Below, one piece after another: positions 1 to 7,417 of a DNA stretch of 32,712 bases (its first letter is position 1; the number at the start of each line of letters is the position of its first letter). This DNA is from Clostridia bacterium (GTDB taxonomy: Bacteria > Bacillota > Clostridia > Oscillospirales > Acutalibacteraceae), in NCBI GenBank assembly GCA_017380575.1, contig JAFODS010000001.1:1-32712 (forward strand), in the 5' to 3' direction. The position numbers and the translations under genes were made by a program. The notes under the pieces were generated by a model. It searched no databases. It was not told the DNA's origin and was given only the letters and a program-made list of their open reading frames with translations.

Positions 1-272
1 ATAATTATTAGTTATCTGTTATTTTTGTTGTTTGTTGTAGAACATTGCAAGCAAAAAAGCTATAAAACACTGATGTTAGTACACACAACAATTATACGAA
101 TATTATTAAATATTTTCAATTAAAATGCAAAAAAAAGTAAAAAAACGACAAAAAAGTTAATATATAAATGGAAAATGCTTGTATAGTAAGGCGATACAAT
201 AAAAATAACAAAATACGCTGAGTTGAATATACTTTTTGATATGTAGTATAGTTTATTCGTCGAAGAGGAGAG
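1..272. other. AT-rich left edge without a supported gene
   Basis: I see no convincing gene here. The stretch is very rich in A and T, and the open frame that crosses it is a shadow of the neighbouring leftward gene without its own ribosome binding site. It is probably the 3' side of that gene and intergenic DNA. No integrase or clear attachment-site repeat can be recognised. Confidence 0.4.
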
Positions 273-833
273 TCACTGAGAAAATCGGTGCAATAACGCT
301 TTGGATAAAACTTTTGGAAGATAGCCTTGGGGTTTGTTGTGATTTTTATTAGGATGAGATGCTTCATACTCATTCCATGCTTTATCTGCATCTTCAAGAG
401 TGTCAAAATATAAGTGCTTATCTAAATATTCTTCAATTAAGGCTATAAGTTCAGCGTTGTGTTTTTTGGAGTAGAATTGCCAATCAATCATTTCTTCAAG
501 TTCTTCTTTGGTGAAATAAAGTCCCTTGCTGTAGAATGCTTGCATTTCTTCGACAGTGTATTCAAGCGGATCGCTTATTATTCCCATATGTAGAGTTAGA
601 AATATTTCTGAAATCAAGTCTTTTTCTGCTTGAGTTAGCGCGCTTGTTTTTTGCTTGTATTTTTCCAATTCTTCCTGTGAAAAAGACTCAGGATGATTTT
701 TGACAAGAAAAAACAGACAACATAGGTTATCGTAATAACGTATTAGCCTTTTCTTTTCTTCCATTGATTCAATGTGCCACAATCCTCGAATCGAATTTGC
801 TAGTCTGTCTGTTATTTCTAGTTTATTTTTCAT
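273..833 (-). CDS. Hypothetical helical cytoplasmic protein (186 aa)
   Basis: I do not recognise this family. The start is well supported: AAGGAG lies about 10 bases upstream of the ATG on the minus strand, behind AT-rich DNA holding a possible promoter (GTGACA, 17 bases, TATATA). The protein is acidic and looks mostly alpha-helical, with many Glu/Lys/Leu runs. There is no signal peptide, membrane segment or obvious catalytic motif. Aromatic-rich segments around residues 95-150 (for example EEMIDWQFYSKKHNAEL) suggest a compact helical fold. It is transcribed away from the transfer module, so it is either accessory cargo or chromosomal flank. A real gene is likely; its function is unknown. Confidence 0.7.
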   Translation of the reverse strand: MKNKLEITDRLANSIRGLWHIESMEEKKRLIRYYDNLCCLFFLVKNHPESFSQEELEKYKQKTSALTQAEKDLISEIFLTLHMGIISDPLEYTVEEMQAFYSKGLYFTKEELEEMIDWQFYSKKHNAELIALIEEYLDKHLYFDTLEDADKAWNEYEASHPNKNHNKPQGYLPKVLSKALLHRFSQ

Positions 834-978
834 TTTAAGGACTCCTTAAAATCTATCTTTATAATATATATGTCGAAAAATGTAAAATGTCACATGGAAG
901 TTTTAAAAATTAATAAAATTTTCACATTTATCTTTAAATAACATATTAATAGTGAATATTTACATCGATTTCAAAAAG

Positions 979-1006
979 TTGCAATTTTTTGATAAAACGA
1001 TATAAT
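979..1006 (+). promoter_or_regulatory. Candidate sigma-A-type promoter
   Basis: TTGCAA at 979-984 and TATAAT at 1001-1006 are separated by 16 bases, about 50 bases upstream of the start codon at 1056. The -10 box is perfect and the -35 box is weaker. Confidence 0.5.
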
Positions 1007-1055
1007 TTCTTTATAGATATTTAATTATTTAAAATTCAAATAGAGGTGTAATTTT

Positions 1056-1733
1056 ATGAAGAACAAAAATTATTATCACTCCAAAAGCATCATTTTCTTG
1101 ACATTTGGTATCTTCCTTTTAACGATGGTTATTTTCCCATTAGTCTTGAAAATCCCCTTGGTAAAGAGTACTATAATTTATTTATTGTCTTTTACAACCA
1201 ATGAAGGGTATCAAGTTGCCTATGTTGAATTTATTGGTGCTATTATTGGTAGTTTTATGGCGATATGTGGATCTATGTGGCTTCAAGGGAGAAAAGAGCA
1301 AAAAGCGGAAACGAACAGACGCAAAAAATATGCTTGTATTGTTTACAACGATTTAGATTTGGCTTTTAAAGATTTAATCAAAATATTTAGAGATACAGAA
1401 ATAAGGCATGGTCTAAAAACTATAAATGGAGAAGAGGATGCAAATGTGTTTTGTGAAGTGGCCGTTGGTAGAAAAATTCATTTAAGTCCGAATTGGATTT
1501 CTGATGTTGCACAGTTAAACGATATGTTGTCCAGAACCGAAATTCAAACAGTTTATAAATACTATGGGTTGCTGTTAGATATTGATCGAGCTTTTCAATC
1601 TGGAAAAACTGATGAAATTAAAAAAATCTATTCTACACATATAGGATATTTAGTGACGGGAAAGCAAAGGAAAGTTCATAGCGATTGTCAATTAATACTT
1701 GATAAATTGTCTAAACTTGCGAAAGACGGATAA
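1056..1733 (+). CDS. Two-TM membrane protein with cytoplasmic helical domain, unknown function (225 aa)
   Basis: I do not recognise the family. Two hydrophobic segments are visible, at about residues 12-33 and 56-76, the second rich in Gly/Ala/Ile. A basic stretch (GRKEQKAETNRRKK) follows, then a soluble, probably helical domain of about 140 residues. This places most of the protein in the cytoplasm, anchored by an N-terminal hairpin. The start has a GAGGTG ribosome binding site and lies behind a plausible promoter; an intrinsic terminator closes the gene about 20 bases after the stop. It is therefore a monocistronic unit at the left edge of the transfer module. The N-terminal hairpin plus cytoplasmic domain would fit an effector or sensor, but nothing here shows that. 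Confidence 0.75.
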   Translation: MKNKNYYHSKSIIFLTFGIFLLTMVIFPLVLKIPLVKSTIIYLLSFTTNEGYQVAYVEFIGAIIGSFMAICGSMWLQGRKEQKAETNRRKKYACIVYNDLDLAFKDLIKIFRDTEIRHGLKTINGEEDANVFCEVAVGRKIHLSPNWISDVAQLNDMLSRTEIQTVYKYYGLLLDIDRAFQSGKTDEIKKIYSTHIGYLVTGKQRKVHSDCQLILDKLSKLAKDG

Positions 1734-1754
1734 ATGTTGGACGGTGTTCATGAA

Positions 1755-1783
1755 GAAGCTATCATTTTGATGGCTTCTTTTTT
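1755..1783 (+). terminator. Intrinsic terminator after the 225-aa membrane protein gene
   Basis: A 10-bp stem (GAAGCTATCA with TGATGGCTTC, one G-U pair) encloses a three-base loop and is followed by six T. It lies 21 bases after the stop at 1733, which argues against translation continuing through it from the ATG at 1734. Confidence 0.85.
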
Positions 1784-1820
1784 GTTATTCTATAAGATAA
1801 TAAAAAAGGAGGTTGATACT

Positions 1821-2159
1821 ATAACATTAGAACAATTAAACACCGCACTTTATGAAAAGATGTATGCCGAACAGCACGAGTTTGTTGAGTCTCTTAAAAA
1901 CTCAACACCTGAAATCGTAATTCAGAATGCATACGAGCTTGTTATTCGTGAAGATATTTTATTATCTCTTGAAGAAAATGATCTTGATGCAAAACAGTGT
2001 AAAGCTTTGTTGAAAGAGAAGAAACCTCTTAATAAGTTGTTTCTTGCTTGGGAAAAGCACGAAGGAGATCATATGAATGAGATAAGATGCTGTATTGAAA
2101 ACACAGCTAATGAGCTCATTAAAGTTGCAAGAATAAAAGCAGACAGGGGAAGTCGATAG
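1821..2159 (+). CDS. DUF3848-like ICE protein, apparently with an ATA start codon
   Basis: The protein (about 112 aa from this start) matches my memory of the DUF3848 family of Clostridia conjugative elements: an N-terminal LEQLNTALYEKMYAEQ helix, a central REDILLSLEENDLDAKQCKALL segment and a C-terminal helical stretch near MNEIRCCIENTANELI. Its biochemical role is unknown. The frame stays open back to an ATG at 1734, but that extension runs through an intrinsic terminator and gives a hydrophobic leader foreign to the family. A strong AAGGAGG at 1806-1812 sits eight bases before ATA at 1821, exactly where the family's N-terminus begins. So the start is either a rare ATA or a mutated ATG. The next gene begins one base after the stop. 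A weak promoter (TTGATG, 18 bases, TATAAG at 1791) may sit just upstream. Confidence 0.7.
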   Translation: MTLEQLNTALYEKMYAEQHEFVESLKNSTPEIVIQNAYELVIREDILLSLEENDLDAKQCKALLKEKKPLNKLFLAWEKHEGDHMNEIRCCIENTANELIKVARIKADRGSR

Positions 2160-2160
2160 A

Positions 2161-3108
2161 ATGACATATTACTCTAAAAATGTTATCGACAAAGCAAAGG
2201 AAATGGACTTGCTTACATACCTGAGAATTTACGAACCGTATGAACTGGTAAGAGTTTCACACAACGTATACTCTACAAAAACACACGACAGTTTGAAAAT
2301 ATCAAACGGAATGTGGATGTGGTGGTCAAGAGGCATAGGCGGAAAAAGTGCCGTTGATTATCTTGTAAAAGTACGTGGTATGACTTTCATAGAAGCAATT
2401 TCTCTGATTGCGAAAGACGAGAATACATTAAGTAAACAGTGCAGAAAGCCACAGTACAAAACCAAAAGAAAACTTATCCTTCCACCGAGAGCTGATAATA
2501 ATGATATTGCAGTTGAGTATTTAAAGCAAAGAGGAATCAATGAAGATGTCATTTCGTATTTCATTGAAAGAGAAATGATATATCAGAGTTCACCGATGAA
2601 CAATATTGTGTTCGTTGGGTTCGATGAAAAAGGTGTTCCTAAATATGCAGGTATGAGAGGTACGGATGAATACAGATATATCAGTGATGCATACGGTAGT
2701 GACAAGAGGTTTCCTTTTCGGTTGGTAAATAAAAATAATACAAACATTCATATCTTTGAAGGTGCGATAGATTTATTATCCTACGCCACACTTCTTTATG
2801 AACGAGGTTCTGATTTTAAAAGTCAGAACCTTTTTTCTTTATCCGGAGTTTATCAACCTTCCAAGAAAATGAATAATGTTCGGTTACCGAATTCATTGAG
2901 CAAGGCTCTTGATGATAACCCGCAAATAAAAACAGTTTATCTGCATTTGGATAATGACACAACAGGTCGTAAAGCAGCAGAAGTAATAAGTGAATTACTG
3001 AAAGATAAATACACCGTTGAAACAGATTTTGTTTCGGTTGGTAAAGACGTTAATGATTACTTATGCTCTTTAAAAAATTTATCAAACAAAATAAGAAGGG
3101 AGGTTTGA
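2161..3108 (+). CDS. DUF3991/TOPRIM primase-like protein
   Basis: The 315-aa protein resembles the DUF3991 plus TOPRIM proteins of conjugative elements, thought to act in DNA replication or priming of the transferred strand. The N-terminal part (about residues 1-80) has the GIGGKSAVDYLVKVRGMTF region typical of zinc-finger-less primase modules. The TOPRIM-like part follows, with an acidic Glu in HIFEGAIDLLS near residue 200 and the LHLDNDTTGRKAA motif near residue 265, which supplies the D-x-D metal-binding pair. It starts one base after the DUF3848 stop, and its TGA overlaps the next ATG by one base, so it is operonic. A terminator-shaped hairpin with six T lies inside the reading frame at 2805-2836. 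Confidence 0.8.
   Translation: MTYYSKNVIDKAKEMDLLTYLRIYEPYELVRVSHNVYSTKTHDSLKISNGMWMWWSRGIGGKSAVDYLVKVRGMTFIEAISLIAKDENTLSKQCRKPQYKTKRKLILPPRADNNDIAVEYLKQRGINEDVISYFIEREMIYQSSPMNNIVFVGFDEKGVPKYAGMRGTDEYRYISDAYGSDKRFPFRLVNKNNTNIHIFEGAIDLLSYATLLYERGSDFKSQNLFSLSGVYQPSKKMNNVRLPNSLSKALDDNPQIKTVYLHLDNDTTGRKAAEVISELLKDKYTVETDFVSVGKDVNDYLCSLKNLSNKIRREV
2805..2836 (+). terminator. Intragenic terminator-shaped hairpin in the primase-like gene
   Basis: A perfect 9-bp stem (AGGTTCTGA with TCAGAACCT) around a nine-base loop is followed by a T6 run (2831-2836). It lies in frame, about 645 bases into the gene. It has the shape of a rho-independent terminator despite being in coding sequence. Confidence 0.6.
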
Positions 3109-3674
3109 TGCAAATGAAAAAATTTGAAGTGACCATAACTGAAATCTTAACAAAGAAAGTTTCGGTTGAAGCTCAGAATCAGGAAGAAGCAGAACAGATT
3201 GTAACCGATGATTGGTACAGAGGTGAACATATTCTTGATGCTGATAACTTTACCGAAATTAACTTTGAAGCAAAGGAATGTATTCCTGAAAAGATAAAAG
3301 TTGTTTTGGTTGAACCCGGCAAGATTGCAAAAGTTCAGGAGATTGATTCTTCTCTTGAGAGTATGCAAAACATTGTCGGAGGTAATATTGATGTTCGTTA
3401 TTTATCAGACGGTTTAATTATTCATAATCGTGAAGGTAAACTTCTTTCTTTACCATTAAACAGAGGACTGTGTGATGGTGAATGTAGAGTTAATGATATT
3501 GTTTGCGGAACATTTTTTATCTGCGACAGTAAAGAAGATGAGTTTATAAGTCTGTCTGATACACAGATAACCGAACACTTAAAAAGATTTAAGTACCCGG
3601 AAAAGTTTTTTAAGGTCGATGACCGTATAACTAAAGTTCCATATAACCCGATAAAAAAAGAACATGAAAGATAA
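3108..3674 (+). CDS. DpnD/PcfM-like plus DUF3846-like accessory protein (188 aa)
   Basis: Two modules can be seen. Residues 3-55 (MKKFEVTITEILTKKVSVEA and the following E/A-rich helix) resemble the DpnD/PcfM C-terminal domain of conjugative elements. From about residue 65, KIKVVLVEPGKIAKVQEI and later SLPLNR resemble DUF3846. Neither has a defined activity. I place the start at the ATG overlapping the primase-like TGA, with GGGAGG four bases upstream; a second ATG six bases on (MKKF) is equally possible. Extending upstream to an ATG at 3063 would overlap the primase gene without a ribosome binding site. It lies between the primase-like gene and a small acidic protein in one tight run. Confidence 0.7.
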   Translation: MQMKKFEVTITEILTKKVSVEAQNQEEAEQIVTDDWYRGEHILDADNFTEINFEAKECIPEKIKVVLVEPGKIAKVQEIDSSLESMQNIVGGNIDVRYLSDGLIIHNREGKLLSLPLNRGLCDGECRVNDIVCGTFFICDSKEDEFISLSDTQITEHLKRFKYPEKFFKVDDRITKVPYNPIKKEHER

Positions 3675-3688
3675 TGGAGGAATATATA

Positions 3689-3925
3689 ATGAAAAGATTT
3701 AAAGCAGTCGTAATTCATTGCTTAGCCAATGTGGTTGAAGTAATTGCAAACTCAAAAGAGGAAGCTGAAGCAAAGATAAAAGATATTGACAATTCAACTG
3801 ACGTAATTTCGCAGCTTGAAAACACGAAAATGTTTCCGGTATATAAGGTGTTTGAAGCTGACAGCGAGTCAGAGGACTGTGATACAGATGATACTCAGAC
3901 CGTTTCTGACGACGAAGAAGTCTGA
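3689..3925 (+). CDS. Small acidic-tailed protein of the transfer region (78 aa)
   Basis: The N-terminal half (MKRFKAVVIHCLANVVEVIA, then an SKEEAEAKI helix) repeats the beta-beta-alpha pattern of the DpnD/PcfM-like module in the preceding gene, so it may be a single-domain relative. The last 20 or so residues are almost all Asp, Glu, Ser and Thr. The start at 3689 is chosen because GGAGG at 3676-3680 is nine bases upstream; an in-frame ATG at 3674 lies inside that ribosome binding site. It is the last gene before the palindrome region that precedes mobC and the relaxase gene. Function unknown. Confidence 0.6.
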   Translation: MKRFKAVVIHCLANVVEVIANSKEEAEAKIKDIDNSTDVISQLENTKMFPVYKVFEADSESEDCDTDDTQTVSDDEEV

Positions 3926-3965
3926 TTGATGAGCTGTATTAATAGAAAAAATGCGTGGCATCAGT

Positions 3966-4016
3966 CTTAACAAGCATTGGATATGAGTACTCACATCCGC
4001 TTGTTAAGGGATTTTT
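3966..4016 (+). other. Large imperfect palindrome upstream of mobC/relaxase: candidate oriT (or terminator)
   Basis: Perfect 10-bp arms CTTAACAAGC (3966-3975) and GCTTGTTAAG (3999-4008) enclose a second inverted repeat (GGAT, TGAGT, ACTCA, ATCC, with one mismatch). The whole can fold into one long hairpin with a three-base bulge. It lies in a 124-base non-coding gap directly before the genes for a small membrane peptide, MobC and the relaxase, where origins of transfer commonly sit. GGGATTTTTC follows the palindrome, so it could instead, or also, act as a terminator. I cannot recognise a nic consensus with certainty. Confidence 0.4.
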
Positions 4017-4049
4017 CACCCCTAACACCCCAGAAAGGAGATGATTCCA

Positions 4050-4175
4050 ATGGACACATTAGCTTATGTTGCAGTTGCAGGCTTAGCTTTTATATCAAAT
4101 ATAACTGCAACAATCTTGATTGAAAAGTTAAAGAAGAAAGGCTTGATTGTATGCGAAACAGAGAGATACAGGTAA
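4050..4175 (+). CDS. 41-aa membrane peptide overlapping mobC
   Basis: A short gene with a strong AAAGGAG ribosome binding site nine bases upstream of its ATG. The peptide has a hydrophobic N-terminal segment (MDTLAYVAVAGLAFISNITA) followed by a basic, charged tail (EKLKKKG, ending ETERYR), so it is probably a single-pass membrane peptide with a cytoplasmic tail. Its 3' end overlaps the mobC start by 25 bases in another frame, suggesting translational coupling. Small membrane peptides of about this size are common at this position in related ICEs, but I cannot assign a family. The function is unknown; a role in placing the relaxosome at the membrane is speculation. Confidence 0.55.
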   Translation: MDTLAYVAVAGLAFISNITATILIEKLKKKGLIVCETERYR

Positions 4176-4477
4176 AAGTATATTTTAACAATCAAGAAAA
4201 GAAAAAACTTGATTTGCTTTGTAGGCAGACCGGGTTGAAACCATCCTTGGTTATACGCTATCTTGTTTTAGGTTATGAACCGCCTGAAGCACCGCATGTT
4301 AAATATGATGATTTGATTTATCAGTTAAGGTGTATCGGTAATAACATCAATCAGATTCTTCGTATTGCAAGAACGAATGGTATATTAAATCCTGTTGAGT
4401 TGGAAAAGCATTTGTCTGAACTTAAAGATGTTGAACAGGAAATGCATGATGCTTTCAGGATAAACAGGAAAAATTAA
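4151..4477 (+). CDS. mobC: MobC-family relaxosome accessory protein
   Basis: The 108-aa protein has the usual MobC layout. A short basic N-terminus (MRNREIQVKVYFNNQEKKKL) forms the strand and helix expected for a ribbon-helix-helix-like DNA-binding start. A central LKPSLVIRYLVLGYEPPEAP segment follows. The signature helix LIYQLRCIGNNINQILRIA then corresponds to the conserved MobC motif (L..ig.NinQia). MobC proteins bind near the origin of transfer and help the relaxase nick. It begins inside the end of the 41-aa peptide gene, and the relaxase gene starts one base after its stop, consistent with joint expression. The palindrome at 3966-4008 is a plausible binding region. Confidence 0.85.
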   Translation: MRNREIQVKVYFNNQEKKKLDLLCRQTGLKPSLVIRYLVLGYEPPEAPHVKYDDLIYQLRCIGNNINQILRIARTNGILNPVELEKHLSELKDVEQEMHDAFRINRKN

Positions 4478-4478
4478 A

Positions 4479-5867
4479 ATGGCAATAGTATATATCATTC
4501 CTATTCGTACACATCTTGACAGAACACTTGCTTATGTCGGTAACAAAAATAAAACTGAAAACGAAAACTACGAAAAAATGTTTCTGAATTTGCATAGTGT
4601 ACTTGATTACAGTATTAATGATTTAAAAACAGAAGAACAGTTTTATGTTACTCCGACTCAAAACCTGACATCAGTTGAAAACGCATTTCAGGAAATGATG
4701 CGAACAAAGAAACGTCATCGCAAGACAGACGGCATTCTCGGTTATCACATTATTCAATCGTTTGCACCCAATGAAGGAACACCGGATAAGATTCACGATT
4801 TGGGAATTGAGTTTTTAAACAGAGCTTTTAACGGTTATGAAGGAGTCGTTGCAACACATCTTAATACAGACTGTTTGCACAATCATCTTGTAGTGAACTC
4901 TGTTCAAGCAAAATCAGGATTGAAGTTTAACGATTGTCTTGAAAGCTATTATAACCTTCGTGAAATTTCTGATGACCTTTGTCGCGAATACGGGTTGTCT
5001 GTTATTAACAATCCGAAAAAGCGTGGTCATAAAAGTTATGATTTATATATGGCAGAAAAAAACGGAGAGTGGACAAAGGATGCAATCATCAGAAGAGACA
5101 TTGATGAATGTATTCTGACAACAACAAATCGAAAAGCATTCTTTATTGAAATGCAAAGACTAGGATATACTTTTAATTTCAGTAGAAAGTATCCGACTAT
5201 TTCACATCCGAACTTTGAAAGACCGAGAAGATTAAAAACTCTCGGAGAAAATTATACAATTGAAAGCATAGACAACAGAATAAAATCAAAATGGCAGAGA
5301 TACAGAATAGATATTCCTCAACAAGATTATCTTGTTGAGGATTTTTTTGTTCCTCTCGTTGACCCAACTTATCAACAGATTTATGTTTCGTTTGTAACCG
5401 TTGTTCAGTATGTAAAGAAAAATCCTAACAAAAACAGAGGTCTTGATAAATATCTCATTGATGAAATGCGAAAGCTCGATAAACTGATTGAACAACAAAA
5501 TCTTTTGTGTGATAACAATATCAATACTTCTGAACAACTTTCTGAATACAGACAGTCTTGCGAAAAAGAACTTCAGGAATGTGATGAAGGAAGAAAACGA
5601 CTTCGCAATATGTTAAAGGTTGCGGTTAGAAGTAATGATGAAAAAGAAATAGCTGAAATCAAAAACTCAATTTCGGTGTTAAGTCAGAGGATGAATACTT
5701 TAAGAAAAGATATTCGTATCTGTGACAGAATACAAAACGATGAACCTAAAATCGAAAACAAGATAAATAAAATTATGAACGATAAAGAAAGAAAGGAGAT
5801 GAGTACAGATGAACGCTTCAGGCGACGCAGCAGAACAAATCGTGAGGATGACACTGCAGGGCGTTGA
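4479..5867 (+). CDS. MOBP/VirD2-type relaxase
   Basis: This 462-aa protein is the transesterase that would nick the origin of transfer and lead the strand into the recipient. The N-terminal relaxase domain shows a candidate catalytic Tyr19 in LAYVGNKNKT (family pattern Y-x-x-N-x-x-KT) and the metal-binding three-His cluster H127...D131..H134-N-H136 in THLNTDCLHNHLVVNS. The C-terminal third is a charged probable coiled coil (residues about 330-440) for partner contacts. The gene follows mobC by one base and overlaps pcfB by 59 bases. A very strong terminator-shaped hairpin lies in frame at 5315-5348, between the catalytic domain and the C-terminal region. Length and layout are normal for relaxases of Tn1549-like ICEs. 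Confidence 0.88.
   Translation: MAIVYIIPIRTHLDRTLAYVGNKNKTENENYEKMFLNLHSVLDYSINDLKTEEQFYVTPTQNLTSVENAFQEMMRTKKRHRKTDGILGYHIIQSFAPNEGTPDKIHDLGIEFLNRAFNGYEGVVATHLNTDCLHNHLVVNSVQAKSGLKFNDCLESYYNLREISDDLCREYGLSVINNPKKRGHKSYDLYMAEKNGEWTKDAIIRRDIDECILTTTNRKAFFIEMQRLGYTFNFSRKYPTISHPNFERPRRLKTLGENYTIESIDNRIKSKWQRYRIDIPQQDYLVEDFFVPLVDPTYQQIYVSFVTVVQYVKKNPNKNRGLDKYLIDEMRKLDKLIEQQNLLCDNNINTSEQLSEYRQSCEKELQECDEGRKRLRNMLKVAVRSNDEKEIAEIKNSISVLSQRMNTLRKDIRICDRIQNDEPKIENKINKIMNDKERKEMSTDERFRRRSRTNREDDTAGR
5315..5348 (+). terminator. Intragenic terminator-shaped hairpin in the relaxase gene
   Basis: A perfect 11-bp stem (TCCTCAACAAG with CTTGTTGAGGA) around a five-base loop is followed by T7 (5342-5348). It is the strongest of the in-frame hairpins in the transfer genes. 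It lies about 840 bases into the gene, after the catalytic domain. Confidence 0.7.
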
Positions 5868-6558
5868 AGTTGCAGGTAAGATGTCAATGGACGGAGCTGA
5901 ACGTCTTATTAAACTTATCCTTGCATCTCGTAAAGATACAACAAGAACAAAAGGCAGAGCTTCACTTAATACAATGCTTAAATCTCAGAAGCCTATTAAG
6001 GTTTTTGAAATCGATCAGAAGGATTTGTATAAGTTTTGCAAGGAAGCAAAAAAGTACGGTGTTATGTATCACGTGCTTAAAGATAAATCTAATGAAAACA
6101 ATAAGTGCGATATTATGATACGTGCTGAAGACTCACCAAAGGTAAACCGCATATTCCAAAGATTCAAACTCGGATATGTCGATAAAGCTGATGTTCGGAG
6201 CAGTCTTGAAAGATCCAAGAACGGTAACAAACAACCGAAAGAGAAACAGAGACCGGAGAAGAGTATGGAGGATAAATTTATTGATGAGCTCTTTGAGAAA
6301 CCTCAGCAGAAAGAAACTTCGCATATCGAAAACCCCACTATGGCGAAGGCGGGAAAATCCCGTCCGTCCGAGCCTACCTCCGGAATCAACGAAATCCGAC
6401 GTTATACACGGGATGATGCTTCTTCCAGACCCTCAGTCAGAGCAGAGCTTAACAGGCTTAAGGAAGAGAAACAAAAGGCGGCAGTCGGAAAGACAAATCC
6501 GCAGAAATCAAAAACAACAAAAACGAAAGGAACTAAAAAACATGACAGAAGCAGATAA
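5809..6558 (+). CDS. pcfB: PcfB-family (DUF3801) conjugation protein
   Basis: The 249-aa protein matches the PcfB/DUF3801 pattern: an N-terminal helix pair (AAEQIVRMTLQGVEVAGKMS), then LNTMLKSQKPIKVFEIDQKD, FCKEAKKYGVMYHVLKDK and IMIRAEDSPKVNRIFQRFKL. PcfB of pCF10 is thought to link the relaxosome to the coupling protein, which fits its place between the relaxase gene and virD4. From about residue 120 the protein becomes low-complexity, basic and Pro/Ser/Lys-rich (residues 130-249), probably disordered. The start has AAAGGAGAT about nine bases upstream within the relaxase gene; the overlap of 59 bases implies coupled translation. The 3' end overlaps the next gene by 17 bases. Confidence 0.8.
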   Translation: MNASGDAAEQIVRMTLQGVEVAGKMSMDGAERLIKLILASRKDTTRTKGRASLNTMLKSQKPIKVFEIDQKDLYKFCKEAKKYGVMYHVLKDKSNENNKCDIMIRAEDSPKVNRIFQRFKLGYVDKADVRSSLERSKNGNKQPKEKQRPEKSMEDKFIDELFEKPQQKETSHIENPTMAKAGKSRPSEPTSGINEIRRYTRDDASSRPSVRAELNRLKEEKQKAAVGKTNPQKSKTTKTKGTKKHDRSR

Positions 6559-7405
6559 GATTATCGGTAATGAACCGACAACTGAAACAGAACTTTATTC
6601 AAAAGAAGATTGGATAAAGCAGAAAAATGAAAACAGAGCATTAGCTTATGAAATGCTCGAAACAGCAACGAAAGAACTTAACAATCCCGATACCGTAATG
6701 GCGTATCTTGATATTCAGAGCCGATTCGACAGATACTCGGTAAGCAATGCACTTCTGGTCGCATATCAGAACCCTGATGCAACAAGACTTTGCGATTCAA
6801 AGACGTGGCAGAAGAATCATGTGTTTATTAATAAGGGTGAAACAGGTATTGTTATTCTTGAACCCGGTAAGGAATATACAAGAGATGACGGCAAAAAGGT
6901 CATTCCGTATAACGCAAAGAAGGTCTTTGATATTTCACAGACCAATGCAAAGCTGAGACCGCAGAGAACCAAAACACCCGATGTCCGTGTGGTAATAAAG
7001 GCTATGATTACCACATCTCCCGTTCCTGTTGAAATAAACAATGAACTTCCCGAAAACGTGAATGCTGTATATCAGCCCGAAAATAAAAAGATTCTTATCA
7101 GGCAGGGAATGAACGGTGATGAAATTGTCCGTGCACTCTCAAAAGAAATTGCATTTGCAAAACTTGATAAGGGTGATTTCAACAGAGAAAATCTTGAGTT
7201 CTCCGCACAGGCTATTTCATATATTGCAACATCAAGAGCAGGCTATGAGCCTGAACCTATTACCGGTGTAAGCGAAAAGTTCCTTTCTCTTGAAGCAAAA
7301 GAAAAGAGAGCTGAGATTTCACAGATTCGTGACCATGCGAATAGTATTGCAAACACAATTACCAAGGCACTTGAACCTAAGCACAGAGAACACAGTGACA
7401 GATAA
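6542..7405 (+). CDS. ArdC-like (LtrC-type) protein with degenerate protease motif
   Basis: The 287-aa protein resembles the ArdC N-terminal domain, a single-stranded-DNA-binding module that protects incoming conjugative DNA. Diagnostic stretches are ALAYEMLETATKELNNPDTV, YLDIQSRFDRYSVSNALLV, then TWQKNHVFINKGETGIVILEP. Full ArdC proteins carry a C-terminal metalloprotease domain with HExxH. Here the matching helix (about residues 196-207) reads VRALSKEIAFAKL, with the histidines replaced, so zinc peptidase activity is not expected. The start at 6542 has AAAGGAA upstream and overlaps pcfB by 17 bases. An open frame reaching back to 6176 is only the shadow of pcfB. A small gene and virD4 follow. 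Confidence 0.7.
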   Translation: MTEADKIIGNEPTTETELYSKEDWIKQKNENRALAYEMLETATKELNNPDTVMAYLDIQSRFDRYSVSNALLVAYQNPDATRLCDSKTWQKNHVFINKGETGIVILEPGKEYTRDDGKKVIPYNAKKVFDISQTNAKLRPQRTKTPDVRVVIKAMITTSPVPVEINNELPENVNAVYQPENKKILIRQGMNGDEIVRALSKEIAFAKLDKGDFNRENLEFSAQAISYIATSRAGYEPEPITGVSEKFLSLEAKEKRAEISQIRDHANSIANTITKALEPKHREHSDR

Positions 7406-7417
7406 GGCGGTGTTCAT

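Noticed and set aside
1-272. ICE attachment site at the left edge
   Set aside because: No integrase gene, tRNA 3' end or matching direct repeat can be found in the window.
116-406. Open frame antisense side of the left edge (96 aa)
   Set aside because: It largely overlaps the 3' end of the leftward gene, has no ribosome binding site, and is a low-complexity Phe/Leu/Ile-rich translation of AT-rich DNA.
3496-3517. Another intragenic terminator before the T6 run in the DpnD-like gene
   Set aside because: The stem before the T run is only four base pairs, too weak to count with the others.
6176-6541. Long N-terminal extension of the ArdC-like gene
   Set aside because: It is the out-of-frame shadow of pcfB, Arg/Asn/Lys-rich and without a ribosome binding site. 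The true start at 6542 fits the family N-terminus.
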